Positions 1-6,907 of a DNA stretch of 64,000 nt are shown here, one piece after another; positions within the stretch are counted from its first letter, which is position 1, and every line of letters begins with the position of its first letter. Both the position numbers and the translations under genes were made by a program. The notes below the pieces were generated by a model. It saw only the letters and a program-made list of their open reading frames with translations, was not told the DNA's origin and searched no databases. Source of the stretch: Thalassospira sp. MCCC 1A03138 (lineage in GTDB: Bacteria > Pseudomonadota > Alphaproteobacteria > Rhodospirillales > Thalassospiraceae); assembly GCF_002115785.1 (NCBI RefSeq), contig NZ_JFJY01000001.1, forward strand, positions 1 to 64,000. Direction: 5' to 3'.

Positions 1-52
1 TGGTGCCAACGTTCACGTGCGGTTTTGTACGCGCAAACTTTTCTTTAGCCAT
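1..52 (-). CDS. tuf: Elongation factor Tu, N-terminal fragment (cut by window edge)
   Basis: Only the first 17 codons are present. They read MAKEKFARTKPHVNVGT, the standard start of bacterial EF-Tu, the GTPase that delivers aminoacyl-tRNA to the ribosome. The gene runs leftwards out of the window. tRNA-Gly and tRNA-Tyr lie just upstream on the same strand, the arrangement also found in front of tufB in many proteobacteria, so the three are probably co-transcribed. Confidence 0.93.
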   Translation of the reverse strand, partial: MAKEKFARTKPHVNVGT

Positions 53-128
53 TACACTCAGATCCTAATCCGAACCAAAAAAAACACGTAAGAACCCACC
101 GCACGAGCCGACGGGATCATATAAAATC

Positions 129-202
129 TGGAGCGGGTGAAGGGAATCGAACCCTCGTCGTAAGCTTGGAAGGCTTCTGCTCTACCATTGAGCTACACCC
201 GC
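129..202 (-). tRNA. tRNA-Gly (anticodon TCC)
   Basis: The minus strand gives a full cloverleaf with acceptor stem GCGGGTG/CACCCGC, a normal D arm, anticodon loop with TCC, T arm GTTCGATTC and an encoded CCA end. It decodes GGA/GGG. It lies between tRNA-Tyr and tuf, all on the minus strand. Confidence 0.97.
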
Positions 203-238
203 ATATTCTCTTTGCGAGCTCTCGCGAGGGCGAGAGAA

Positions 239-323
239 TGGTGGAGGGGGCAGGATTCGAACCTGCGTAGACTAAGTCGGCGGATTTACAGTCCGCTGCA
301 TTTGACCGCTCTGCCACCCCTCC
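239..323 (-). tRNA. tRNA-Tyr (anticodon GTA)
   Basis: The minus strand folds as a class II tRNA of 85 nt with acceptor GGAGGGG/CCCCTCC, anticodon GTA in the loop CTGTAAA, a long variable arm and an encoded CCA end. It is the first gene of the presumed tRNA-Tyr, tRNA-Gly, tuf transcript. Confidence 0.97.
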
Positions 324-376
324 ATCAGGGTCAAAACGTTGTCGGGGTTAACCCCGGCTTCGTTCGGCGAGGGAGG

Positions 377-405
377 GAATACGTTGCAGGGCCCTTCCTT
401 GTCAA
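377..405 (-). promoter_or_regulatory. Candidate sigma70 promoter for tRNA-Tyr/tRNA-Gly/tuf
   Basis: On the minus strand a perfect -35 TTGACA (405-400) is followed after 17 bp by GTATTC (382-377), a moderate -10. It sits about 55 bp upstream of tRNA-Tyr, a plausible distance for a stable RNA/tuf operon. This is motif inference only. Confidence 0.5.
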
Positions 406-516
406 CAGCAAAAAAAACACGAAATCGTATTTCCTTTCCTATATGTTCCCCATGCTTTCGTTCCAAAGCGAAACAAAGTGCATTCACACCCTTACCGTCC
501 GGAGGTTTCCGCCATT

Positions 517-1389
517 ATGTCGCGTCGCAACAATTCACGTTCTGCCAACCGTTCGACCGGAACGGGTCCGGGCGACAGCTTCCCGCAAGACGATGATAAA
601 CGTGACGGCAATTCGCGTCGCGGACGAAAACGCGGTCGTGACGGCGGCAATGCCGGTGGGGCTTCGCGCCTGATTCTATTTGGTCGTCACCCGGTTCTGA
701 ACGCGATTTACAATCCGCAACGCACGATTCACAAAATCTGGGCGTCCGAGGCCGTGCGCGATGAAATCGTTGCTGCCCTTGCCGATACCGAACGCACCGA
801 TGTGCAGCTTGACGCTGCCGGGCGCACCGATCTGGATGAAATGCTGCCGCCGGGCACCGTCCATCAGGGCATGGCCATGCATTGCGCGCCCCTGCCCCAG
901 ATTTCCGTCGAAGAACTGATCGCCGATACCCGGGATGAAGAACAATGCACGGTTCTGATCCTTGATCAGGTCACCGATCCGCACAATGTCGGTGCGATTC
1001 TCCGCAGTGCGGCGGCCTTTGGTGCCGCTGCCGTCATCGTGCCGGACCGTCACGCCCCGCCCGAAACCGGCGTTCTGGCCAAATCGGCCAGCGGCGCGCT
1101 CGAAACCGTGCCCTATATTCATGCCGGCAATCTCAGCCAAACCATCGAGAAACTTAAAGGTGCGAATTTCTGGCTGGCGGGTATGGATGGCTACGCCGAA
1201 CAAACGCTGGCCGAAGCCAAGCTCAAGGGCCGGGTCGGCATCATCATGGGCTCCGAGGGCGAAGGCCTGCGCCGCCTGACCCGCGAAAATTGCGACTTCC
1301 TCGTCAAACTGCCGATGTCGGACCGCATCGAAAGCCTCAACGTCTCGAACGCGGCCGCGGTTGCCCTGTACGAGCTGTATCGCCGCTAG
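517..1389 (+). CDS. rlmB: SpoU/TrmH-family rRNA 2'-O-methyltransferase (RlmB-like)
   Basis: A 290-aa SPOUT methyltransferase that, in the RlmB branch, 2'-O-methylates 23S rRNA G2251 (E. coli numbering) using SAM. The basic, low-complexity N-terminus is followed by a substrate-binding domain (LFGRHPVLNAI). All three SpoU motifs are visible: DPHNVGAILRSA near residue 155, MGSEGEGLRR near 245 and SLNVSNAAAVAL near 273. The ATG at 517 was chosen because GGAGG lies about 11 bp upstream; an upstream in-frame ATG at 478 would add 13 residues and lacks a good ribosome binding site. Position next to the tRNA/tuf cluster fits a housekeeping locus. Confidence 0.9.
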   Translation: MSRRNNSRSANRSTGTGPGDSFPQDDDKRDGNSRRGRKRGRDGGNAGGASRLILFGRHPVLNAIYNPQRTIHKIWASEAVRDEIVAALADTERTDVQLDAAGRTDLDEMLPPGTVHQGMAMHCAPLPQISVEELIADTRDEEQCTVLILDQVTDPHNVGAILRSAAAFGAAAVIVPDRHAPPETGVLAKSASGALETVPYIHAGNLSQTIEKLKGANFWLAGMDGYAEQTLAEAKLKGRVGIIMGSEGEGLRRLTRENCDFLVKLPMSDRIESLNVSNAAAVALYELYRR

Positions 1390-1530
1390 GAACAAGGCCC
1401 AAAGCCGGGATTCCCCGCAGCCAGGGCACCGCCAGAAGCAGGGAAAATATGCCGCAAAATTTGATGCTATTTTCCCTGCATCAAAGGCTTGCAATCGCGC
1501 GCATCCCGGACTATGTTTCGCGCCGCCCAC

Positions 1531-1607
1531 GCCGGCATAGCTTTAACTGGTAGAGCAGCGGATTTGTAATTCGAAGGTTGGGAGTTCGAGTCTCTCTGCC
1601 GGCACCA
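1531..1607 (+). tRNA. tRNA-Thr (anticodon TGT)
   Basis: Cloverleaf with acceptor GCCGGCA/TGCCGGC, anticodon loop TTTGTAA (TGT, decodes ACA/ACG), T arm with TTCGAGT and encoded CCA. The first pair of the anticodon stem is a mismatch in my fold, which is tolerable. A terminator follows immediately. Confidence 0.93.
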
Positions 1608-1618
1608 TTAAAAAGAAA

Positions 1619-1654
1619 CCCCCGCATCGCCTTTTGGCTGCGGGGTTTTCTTTT
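1619..1654 (+). terminator. Rho-independent terminator after tRNA-Thr
   Basis: Stem CCCCGCA/TGCGGGG (1620-1645) followed by TTTTCTTTTG, placed 12 nt after the tRNA CCA end. Confidence 0.85.
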
Positions 1655-1739
1655 GTTGATAAGGGATATCGCCAGCCTCTTTTGACCGGCAATATCCCGA
1701 TTTGAAATCATCCCGAATACATTCCGGAACGGCTTATCC

Positions 1740-2522
1740 TTAACGACCTGCTGCTTTAAGGATCAAATCAGCAATCTCCTGGGGATGAGAGACCATCGGA
1801 AGGTGCCCTGCATCCAGCGTGACGGTCTGAGCCCCCATCCTTTTAGCAAGGAATCGCTCGAATTCGGGCGAGATCGTCATATCGTTTGCCGACACGGCAT
1901 AAAAGCTCGGCTTGTTCTTCCAGGCCGTGTGCGTTGTCTTTTCGGAAAACAGAGATGCTGCCGTTGGCTGTTGTACCGCGTAGAAAACTTTGGCTTCGCT
2001 TTCAGGAATGCCATTCGCGAAGTATTTCAGGAATGCATCTTCGGAAACAGTCGTGAAACCATCGACCTTTTTGACACCCGCTCTTACCGGGGTATCGGGG
2101 AATGTCTTCTGAAGAGCAACAAAGTCCTCCCCTGCCTGCGGAGCACGTGCCGCGACGTAAACAAGCGCCGATACATTCTTTGCATCGCCGACATCACTGA
2201 TCGCTGTACCACTCCACGAATGTCCCGCTAGAACTGTGGGACCGTCCTGCTGTTCAAGCACCCGAAGGACGTCTTCGTTCGAATCTTCAAGGGACGTCAA
2301 CCGGTTCTGAACCGCTGTAACCTTCAGCCCCGCTTTCTGAAGGATTGGTATCACCTTCGCCCAGCTTGAACCGTCCGCCCATGCCCCATGGACCAGAACA
2401 ACGTTTTCAGCTCTCACGGGAGCCGGGGTCAGAGTAGCAACCGCGTCTTGCGCGAATGCATTGCCTATAACCAGAACACCGGCAACAGCAGCTGCGGCGA
2501 TTTTAATCATCATGGATTTCAT
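1740..2522 (-). CDS. Secreted alpha/beta hydrolase
   Basis: A 260-aa alpha/beta hydrolase of the EstC-like class. The N-terminus has a cleavable signal peptide (hydrophobic AAAAVAGVLVIG then NAFAQ), so it acts in the periplasm or outside. Catalytic features are the oxyanion strand VLVHGAWADGSSW, the nucleophile elbow AGHSWSG (Ser near residue 100) and a late DAGHLPM His. ATG at 2522 was preferred because AAGG lies 7 nt upstream; a GTG two codons earlier is also possible. The natural ester or amide substrate cannot be read from sequence. It is divergent from the ECF sigma gene and might be one of its targets, which is only an inference. Confidence 0.82.
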   Translation of the reverse strand: MKSMMIKIAAAAVAGVLVIGNAFAQDAVATLTPAPVRAENVVLVHGAWADGSSWAKVIPILQKAGLKVTAVQNRLTSLEDSNEDVLRVLEQQDGPTVLAGHSWSGTAISDVGDAKNVSALVYVAARAPQAGEDFVALQKTFPDTPVRAGVKKVDGFTTVSEDAFLKYFANGIPESEAKVFYAVQQPTAASLFSEKTTHTAWKNKPSFYAVSANDMTISPEFERFLAKRMGAQTVTLDAGHLPMVSHPQEIADLILKAAGR

Positions 2523-2672
2523 ATTCACACCTTATGCTTATCAAAGCGTCTCAAATGCGCTTCCTATAAGTTTTCGGATGTGCAACCCTCGATGAAACAT
2601 GGGCAGTGTTCACAAGCGATCACGAAACCGCGACGTCGCCACCCTGACTTCCTTTGCATTGAGTAATGTTCG

Positions 2673-3233
2673 TTGGATAAAAGTAAGACCGGTTGGGAAG
2701 AAGCAATGCTTGCCGAACGTCGGGGCGATGCCAAGGCATATGGCAATTTGCTTGGCGAAATTGCCCGCAGCCTTCGAAGCGCCATTCCCGGAAAGCTGAG
2801 GCTCATGGGAATTGATCCGCAAGAGACCGAGGACATCGTGCAGGAAATCCTGATTGGCCTGCACAACAAGCGCCATACATGGGATTCTACGCGACCGTTC
2901 AAGCCGTGGCTTGCAGGAATTGTTCGCTACAAACTGACCGATGCGGTGCGACGTTTATCTCGTGAAAGGTCGAAACATGCGGATATCGAAATCGAAGAAC
3001 TGGCCGAAATGGTCGGCACGACGCCCGATCCCTCGAAGGCGATTGATGCCGAACGTAACCTTGCAAAATTACCTCCGCAACAGCACGAGGTTGTCAGAGC
3101 ACTCGCACTTGAGGGGCAAAGTGTTCGCACAACGGCTGAAAAACTTGATCGTAGCGAAGCAGCGGTTCGCGTGACTTTCAGCCGTGCTTTAAGTCGGCTT
3201 TTTGCGATCTCCCGCTCGGATCAGGACAAATAG
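2673..3233 (+). CDS. ECF-type RNA polymerase sigma factor (SigF-like)
   Basis: A 186-aa extracytoplasmic-function sigma factor. Region 2 is visible in GIDPQETEDIVQEILIGLH and KPWLAGIVRYKLTD; region 4 in LPPQQHEVVRALALEG with the helix-turn-helix EKLDRSEAAVRVTFSRAL. The longest form starts with TTG at 2673; an in-frame ATG at 2706 with weak purine-rich sequence upstream would give 175 aa and may be the true start. The next gene, 9 bp downstream, encodes an NrsF-type anti-sigma factor, the partner typical of SigF-like ECF sigmas that answer oxidative or heavy-metal stress. Confidence 0.88.
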   Translation: MDKSKTGWEEAMLAERRGDAKAYGNLLGEIARSLRSAIPGKLRLMGIDPQETEDIVQEILIGLHNKRHTWDSTRPFKPWLAGIVRYKLTDAVRRLSRERSKHADIEIEELAEMVGTTPDPSKAIDAERNLAKLPPQQHEVVRALALEGQSVRTTAEKLDRSEAAVRVTFSRALSRLFAISRSDQDK

Positions 3234-3242
3234 GGATGGCTC

Positions 3243-3887
3243 ATGGAAACGGCTAAAACAGATTTGCTGATTAACTCTCTTGCGAAACAGGCGGGACAAT
3301 CTGTTTATCCCTCGCCCGGTCGGCTTGGCTTTATGCTCGCACTCGGTTCGGTTACCGGAACTGTAGTTCTTTTTGCCGCAATCCTGCTGGTGCTTGGTGC
3401 CAGGAACGATTTATCCGCTGCTCTCCATGAACCAGCGACATATTTTAAACTTGCAGCCATGCTCAGCCTTGCTGTCGCATCTCTTTTCATGACCTGTCGC
3501 GCGATTGCGCCTGATCGCAAAAGTGCCTCATCGATACTGCTTGTTCCAACCGTGGCCATTATCGTACTGCGCGCAGTAACAGATCAGTCGGGCGCATCGT
3601 GGCTGGGGGCGTCTGAATATGCCGTCATATCCTGCGTGTTGACCATCATCATCACTGCGGCTCTGCCGCTGGCGATTATTTTCGGGTTGCTAAGGCTTGG
3701 TGCCCCGATTGCTCCGACGCGCGCGGGTGCAATTGCCGGTATGCTGGCGGGTGCTCTTGCAGCTACGGCCTATACGATTACCTGCCGAAACGACTCAGGC
3801 CTCTTTTTGCTGATCTGGTATCCCTTTGCCATCGCCATCGTATCAGCATTCGGTGCTGCCGTTGGCCGACGCATCCTCGCTTGGTAA
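3243..3887 (+). CDS. nrsF: DUF1109/NrsF family membrane anti-sigma factor
   Basis: A 214-aa integral membrane protein with about six transmembrane segments and a short cytoplasmic N-terminus (TDLLINSLAKQAG). DUF1109 proteins of this size next to an ECF sigma are NrsF-type anti-sigma factors that hold the sigma at the membrane until stress. In Caulobacter, NrsF works through conserved cysteines; here Cys are seen in TCRAIAP and ITCRNDSG. Tight spacing after the sigma gene supports one operon. Confidence 0.82.
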   Translation: METAKTDLLINSLAKQAGQSVYPSPGRLGFMLALGSVTGTVVLFAAILLVLGARNDLSAALHEPATYFKLAAMLSLAVASLFMTCRAIAPDRKSASSILLVPTVAIIVLRAVTDQSGASWLGASEYAVISCVLTIIITAALPLAIIFGLLRLGAPIAPTRAGAIAGMLAGALAATAYTITCRNDSGLFLLIWYPFAIAIVSAFGAAVGRRILAW

Positions 3888-3913
3888 TATGATCAAGCCG
3901 AAAATCGTTTTGT

Positions 3914-4559
3914 TTAATTCGCGATCAACCGCCCGCCCAGCAAAACAAACGCCGTCCCCATCACGCCCTGAATGGCGCGGTAGGCCCGCCGATAAACGCG
4001 CATGACGGCCTCGGTTGAAAAGAACCACGCCAGCACCAGATGCCAGCACCAGATGCCAGCCAAATGAAAACGTCGTCGTGCCCAGCACAATCGCAAGCCC
4101 GACCCAGCCCGGGGCATCGGGGCGAAGCACAATCGACATGATCGAAAACCAGAAAAGGGCGGCCTTGGGATTGCTCATCTGCACCAGAAGTCCGCGCCGG
4201 ACATAGCGCCATAACGGACGATCCGCCTTCGCATCCGACACCGGAACCTCAAGCCCCTGCCCCCGGCTTTTATAGGCACTGCGTAGCGACATGAACCCCA
4301 TATAGATCAGATACCCACCGCCAATCCAGCGCAGGGCAATCGCCACTTCCTCGGACGCGGCAAGGATGGCGGTCAACCCAATGACCGTCATCGTCGACCA
4401 GCAGATCGTGCCCGTACCGATGCCAAGCGCAATCCCCAGTCCCGCCCGGCGCGACACCGTCATGGAGGCACTGGTCACTGCCAGAAAATTCGGACCGGGC
4501 GACATGACCGCCATGGCAAAAATCGCATAGGCGGTGAGCAGATAGGGGACATATTCCAT
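3914..4559 (-). pseudogene. LysE/RhtB-family exporter, frameshifted by a 13-bp tandem duplication
   Basis: LysE-type translocators are about 205-210-aa inner membrane exporters of amino acids. The N-terminal part is normal (AIFAMAVMSPGPNFLAV, the family signature, then several membrane helices). At 4029-4054 the 13-bp unit GCCAGCACCAGAT occurs twice in tandem, shifting the frame. Downstream of it the reading continues in another frame as STEAVMRVYRRAYRAIQG...LLGGRLIAN, a normal family C-terminus ending at 3914. Deleting one unit gives exactly 210 codons plus stop. As read, the shifted frame instead runs to 3843 into the opposite-strand nrsF gene. Start is ATG at 4559 or the adjacent GTG. A sequencing error or reversible slippage cannot be excluded. 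Confidence 0.85.
4029..4054. repeat. 13-bp perfect tandem duplication inside the LysE-type gene
   Basis: Two adjacent copies of GCCAGCACCAGAT (4029-4041, 4042-4054), followed by the first six or seven bases of a third. The length is not a multiple of three and this explains the frameshift in the surrounding gene. Confidence 0.95.
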
Positions 4560-4644
4560 CACGTCCTCGAAACTTGTGGTGGCTGGCGACTTGGACCGTC
4601 ATGTGGGATTTACCGAATAGTGCCAGTTTTCCGATAAAACGGGA

Positions 4645-4754
4645 ACGGGAATCCCGTCCGATCTCTCCCCGCCCCGACGCCTCCCACTTCAGTGGGAATG
4701 ACGAGCAGATTTGTGCCCCCCAAAAAACGTCACGCCCGCGAAGGCGGGCATCCA
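4645..4754. repeat. Cluster of REP-like extragenic palindromes
   Basis: This 250-bp gap without a gene holds a palindrome ACGGGAATCCCGT (4645-4657), an element with stem CCCACT/AGTGGG that ends in GAATGACG (4681-4703), and an opposite-facing element beginning CGTCACGCCCGC with stem GCCCGC/GCGGGC and ending CATCCAG (4728-4754). The layout CGTCA-stem-loop-ATCCAG resembles short dispersed palindromes common between genes in alphaproteobacteria. Copy number elsewhere cannot be judged here. Confidence 0.6.
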
Positions 4755-4810
4755 GTCAGCGGTGCAACAAACTCAATACGGTGGCATTACCGTCTTACAG
4801 CCAAACGATA

Positions 4811-5407
4811 CTATCGTTTCTCGATCAGAAATCCCTCGGCCATCAGGCTGAAGGCATCAACCGCCTTGGGCAAGGCTGTTTTCGGATCATCACTGTCTGC
4901 GACCCACAAGGCTGCGTTCAGGGCGGCACCGCAAAGAAGGCGAGCGGCGGCATCGATATCAACCGGTTTCATGATCCCCGCGGCAATCAGTCTTTCGACG
5001 GCTTCTTTGGTCGCCTCAAGGCACGCATTCTGGCTTGGCCAATGTGACGGATCGCCAAGAATGGAAGGCCCATCGAGCAGAACGATTCTTCTGACCTCGG
5101 GATCAAGTGCCATCGCGATATAGGCCGCCCCCTCTGCCAGAAGCTGCTGCCATTCGTCCCCGGCACTGGCACTTGCGGCGCGTGCCCGCGCAGCCATCTC
5201 GCCATCGACCTGCGCGACAACGGCGGCAAGCAGCCCCTTCTTGTCGCCGAAATTGTGATAAAGCGCGCCCCGCGTCAGGCCAACCGATGCCGTCAGCTCA
5301 TCCATCGACGCCGCGGCAAATCCCTGCGATCCGAATGCCTTGCGCCCCGCCGAAACAAGCTTTTCGCGGTTTTCTTCCATCGTTTCCTGGCGACGCCGTG
5401 CGGCCAT
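4811..5407 (-). CDS. TetR/AcrR family transcriptional regulator
   Basis: A 198-aa one-domain-plus-ligand-pocket repressor. The TetR helix-turn-helix lies near residues 28-58 (SMDELTASVGLTRGALYHNFGDKKGLL), followed by an all-helical ligand-binding region. ATG at 5407 is preceded by AAGGAGG about 6 bp upstream. It is divergent from a RidA gene, and the shared 140-bp intergenic region carries three similar palindromes, so it most likely represses ridA and itself. The inducer is unknown. Confidence 0.9.
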   Translation of the reverse strand: MAARRRQETMEENREKLVSAGRKAFGSQGFAAASMDELTASVGLTRGALYHNFGDKKGLLAAVVAQVDGEMAARARAASASAGDEWQQLLAEGAAYIAMALDPEVRRIVLLDGPSILGDPSHWPSQNACLEATKEAVERLIAAGIMKPVDIDAAARLLCGAALNAALWVADSDDPKTALPKAVDAFSLMAEGFLIEKR

Positions 5408-5447
5408 TGCAAACCTCCTTGGTCAATTACCCGACACATATCATCTC

Positions 5448-5513
5448 ACATACGTCACGTATATAGAACTTGACATACGCCATGTATCTGAGTTTTATAT
5501 ACGCATCGTATGT
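5448..5513. promoter_or_regulatory. Three 17-bp palindromes between tetR and ridA (candidate TetR operators)
   Basis: Sites read ACATACGTCACGTATAT (5448-5464), ACATACGCCATGTATCT (5473-5489) and ATATACGCATCGTATGT (5497-5513), i.e. imperfect ACATACG-N3-CGTATGT. Centres are 25 and 24 bp apart. Sites 2 and 3 overlap the predicted -35 and -10 of ridA. Binding by the adjacent TetR protein is inferred from position. Confidence 0.75.
5470..5499 (+). promoter_or_regulatory. Candidate ridA promoter
   Basis: A perfect -35 TTGACA at 5470-5475 is followed by an AT-rich -10 region (TTTATA, 5494-5499, spacing 18). Both boxes are covered by the palindromes, as expected of a repressed promoter. Confidence 0.6.
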
Positions 5514-5547
5514 GAAATTGCACACCCAGATAAAAGGATAAATCCCC

Positions 5548-5940
5548 ATGGCACAGCGTAACGCCATTTTCCCCGCCAACCGACATGCCCTTTATGCCGA
5601 ACACGGTTATTCCGCCGCGATCAAATCGGGCGACCTTCTGTTCGTTTCCGGTCAGGTCGGCAGCCGCTCTGATGGTTCGCCCGAACCGGATTTCGAGGCA
5701 CAGGTACGTCTGGCATTCGCCAATCTTGAAGCAACGCTCAAGGCTGGTGGCTGCACGCTTGACGATATTGTCGACGTCACGACCTTCCACACCGATCCCG
5801 AAAACCAGTTTGAAACGATCATGAAGGTAAAGGGTGACGTCTTCCCAAAAGCCCCCTATCCGAACTGGACGGCAATCGGCGTGAACTGGCTGGCCGGGTT
5901 TGATTTCGAAATCAAGGTTATCGCCCGCATTCCGGACTAA
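5548..5940 (+). CDS. RidA/YjgF/YER057c family protein
   Basis: A 130-aa Rid-family protein. Archetypal RidA hydrolyses reactive enamine/imine intermediates; several subfamilies have other or unknown activities. Family blocks seen are GDLLFVSGQVG near residue 30, FANLEATLKAGGCTLDDIVDVTTFHTD-type sequence in the middle and the C-terminal IEVIARI-like segment. The usual catalytic Arg of true RidA (in the R-C-V/T-R-like block) is not obvious, the region reading PNWTAIGVNWL, so it may be a non-archetypal Rid subgroup. It stands alone, divergent from tetR. Confidence 0.85.
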   Translation: MAQRNAIFPANRHALYAEHGYSAAIKSGDLLFVSGQVGSRSDGSPEPDFEAQVRLAFANLEATLKAGGCTLDDIVDVTTFHTDPENQFETIMKVKGDVFPKAPYPNWTAIGVNWLAGFDFEIKVIARIPD

Positions 5941-5958
5941 AGATCACAGGATTAAAAA

Positions 5959-5997
5959 CGTCAAACGGCGCGATAGAACTTATCGCGCCGTTTGACG
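5959..5997. terminator. Bidirectional hairpin between ridA and the PEP mutase-family gene
   Basis: Very strong stem CGTCAAACGGCGCGATA/TATCGCGCCGTTTGACG (17 bp, 5-nt loop GAACT) between two convergent genes. Flanking T runs are short, so a terminator role is likely but not certain. Confidence 0.7.
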
Positions 5998-6020
5998 GAA
6001 TATCAGATGACCGCGAACAC

Positions 6021-6902
6021 CTACCTGCGCTTCGAGGTCGCGTAGCGTTCCGATTCCTCGTAATAGGCATCAAAGCCGATGCGATTGCGCAACTGGCCCC
6101 AATCCATCAGCATATCGGTGCGTGGCTTGCCGGCTTTCATCAATTGCAGGGTTTCAACCATCGCCTTCATTGCCGCTGCCATAAGCGATAATGGATAGGC
6201 CGCGATCTGATAGCCGATATCACTCAGTTCTTCGGGTGTCAGATCGGGGGTTTCGCCGCCTTCGACAATATTGGCCATCTTCGGCCCCGGCAGGGCGGCA
6301 CAAATCTCGCGCATTTCCGCGACCGTTTTCGGGGCCTCGACAAACAGAATATCCGCCCCCAGTTCGGCAAATTTCGCGGCCCGGTCAATCGCCTCGCTCA
6401 GGCCGTGCTGATGACGGGCGTCGGTCCGCGCAAGGATCAGGATATCCGCCCCGGCTTCCCTTGCATCGACGGCGGCCTTGATACGATCAAACGCCTCGTC
6501 CCGGCCAACGACTTCCTTGCCCTTGGTATGACCGCAACGCTTGGGCGCAAGCTGATCCTCGATCATCACCGCGGCACAGCCTGCCTTGGCAAAGCCGGCA
6601 ACGGTGCGTTTCACATTCATCGCATTGCCATATCCGGTATCACCATCACCGATCACCGGGATCGAAACCGCATCAGTGATGTTGCGCGCCTGATCAAGAA
6701 CTTCGCCATAAGACATCAGGCCAAGATCAGGTTCGCCGATCCGCGATGCAGCGGCCGAAAAGCCCGACATGAAAGTCAGGCCAAAGCCTTCCTGTTCGAT
6801 CAGCTTGGCCGACAGCGCATCAAAGCAGCACGGCATGGTAATCAGATCACCGGTCGCCAGAAGCGCACGGAGTTTATCGGCAGGAGAGATTTGTTTGGTC
6901 AT
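6021..6902 (-). CDS. Isocitrate lyase/PEP mutase superfamily enzyme (oxaloacetate decarboxylase-like)
   Basis: A 293-aa TIM-barrel enzyme that breaks or forms C-C or P-C bonds next to a carboxylate. Residues seen are PVIGDGDTGYGN (metal-binding Asp), EDQLAPKRCGHTKGKEVV (the K-x-CGH catalytic loop) and ILARTDARH. Length and motifs suit the oxaloacetate decarboxylase or 2,3-dimethylmalate lyase-like groups better than true isocitrate lyase. It is the last gene of a TRAP transporter operon, starting 5 bp after the dctM stop codon, which suggests that the imported acid or a product of it is its substrate. An upstream GTG at 6911 is an alternative start. Confidence 0.83.
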   Translation of the reverse strand: MTKQISPADKLRALLATGDLITMPCCFDALSAKLIEQEGFGLTFMSGFSAAASRIGEPDLGLMSYGEVLDQARNITDAVSIPVIGDGDTGYGNAMNVKRTVAGFAKAGCAAVMIEDQLAPKRCGHTKGKEVVGRDEAFDRIKAAVDAREAGADILILARTDARHQHGLSEAIDRAAKFAELGADILFVEAPKTVAEMREICAALPGPKMANIVEGGETPDLTPEELSDIGYQIAAYPLSLMAAAMKAMVETLQLMKAGKPRTDMLMDWGQLRNRIGFDAYYEESERYATSKRR

Positions 6903-6907
6903 AAGCG

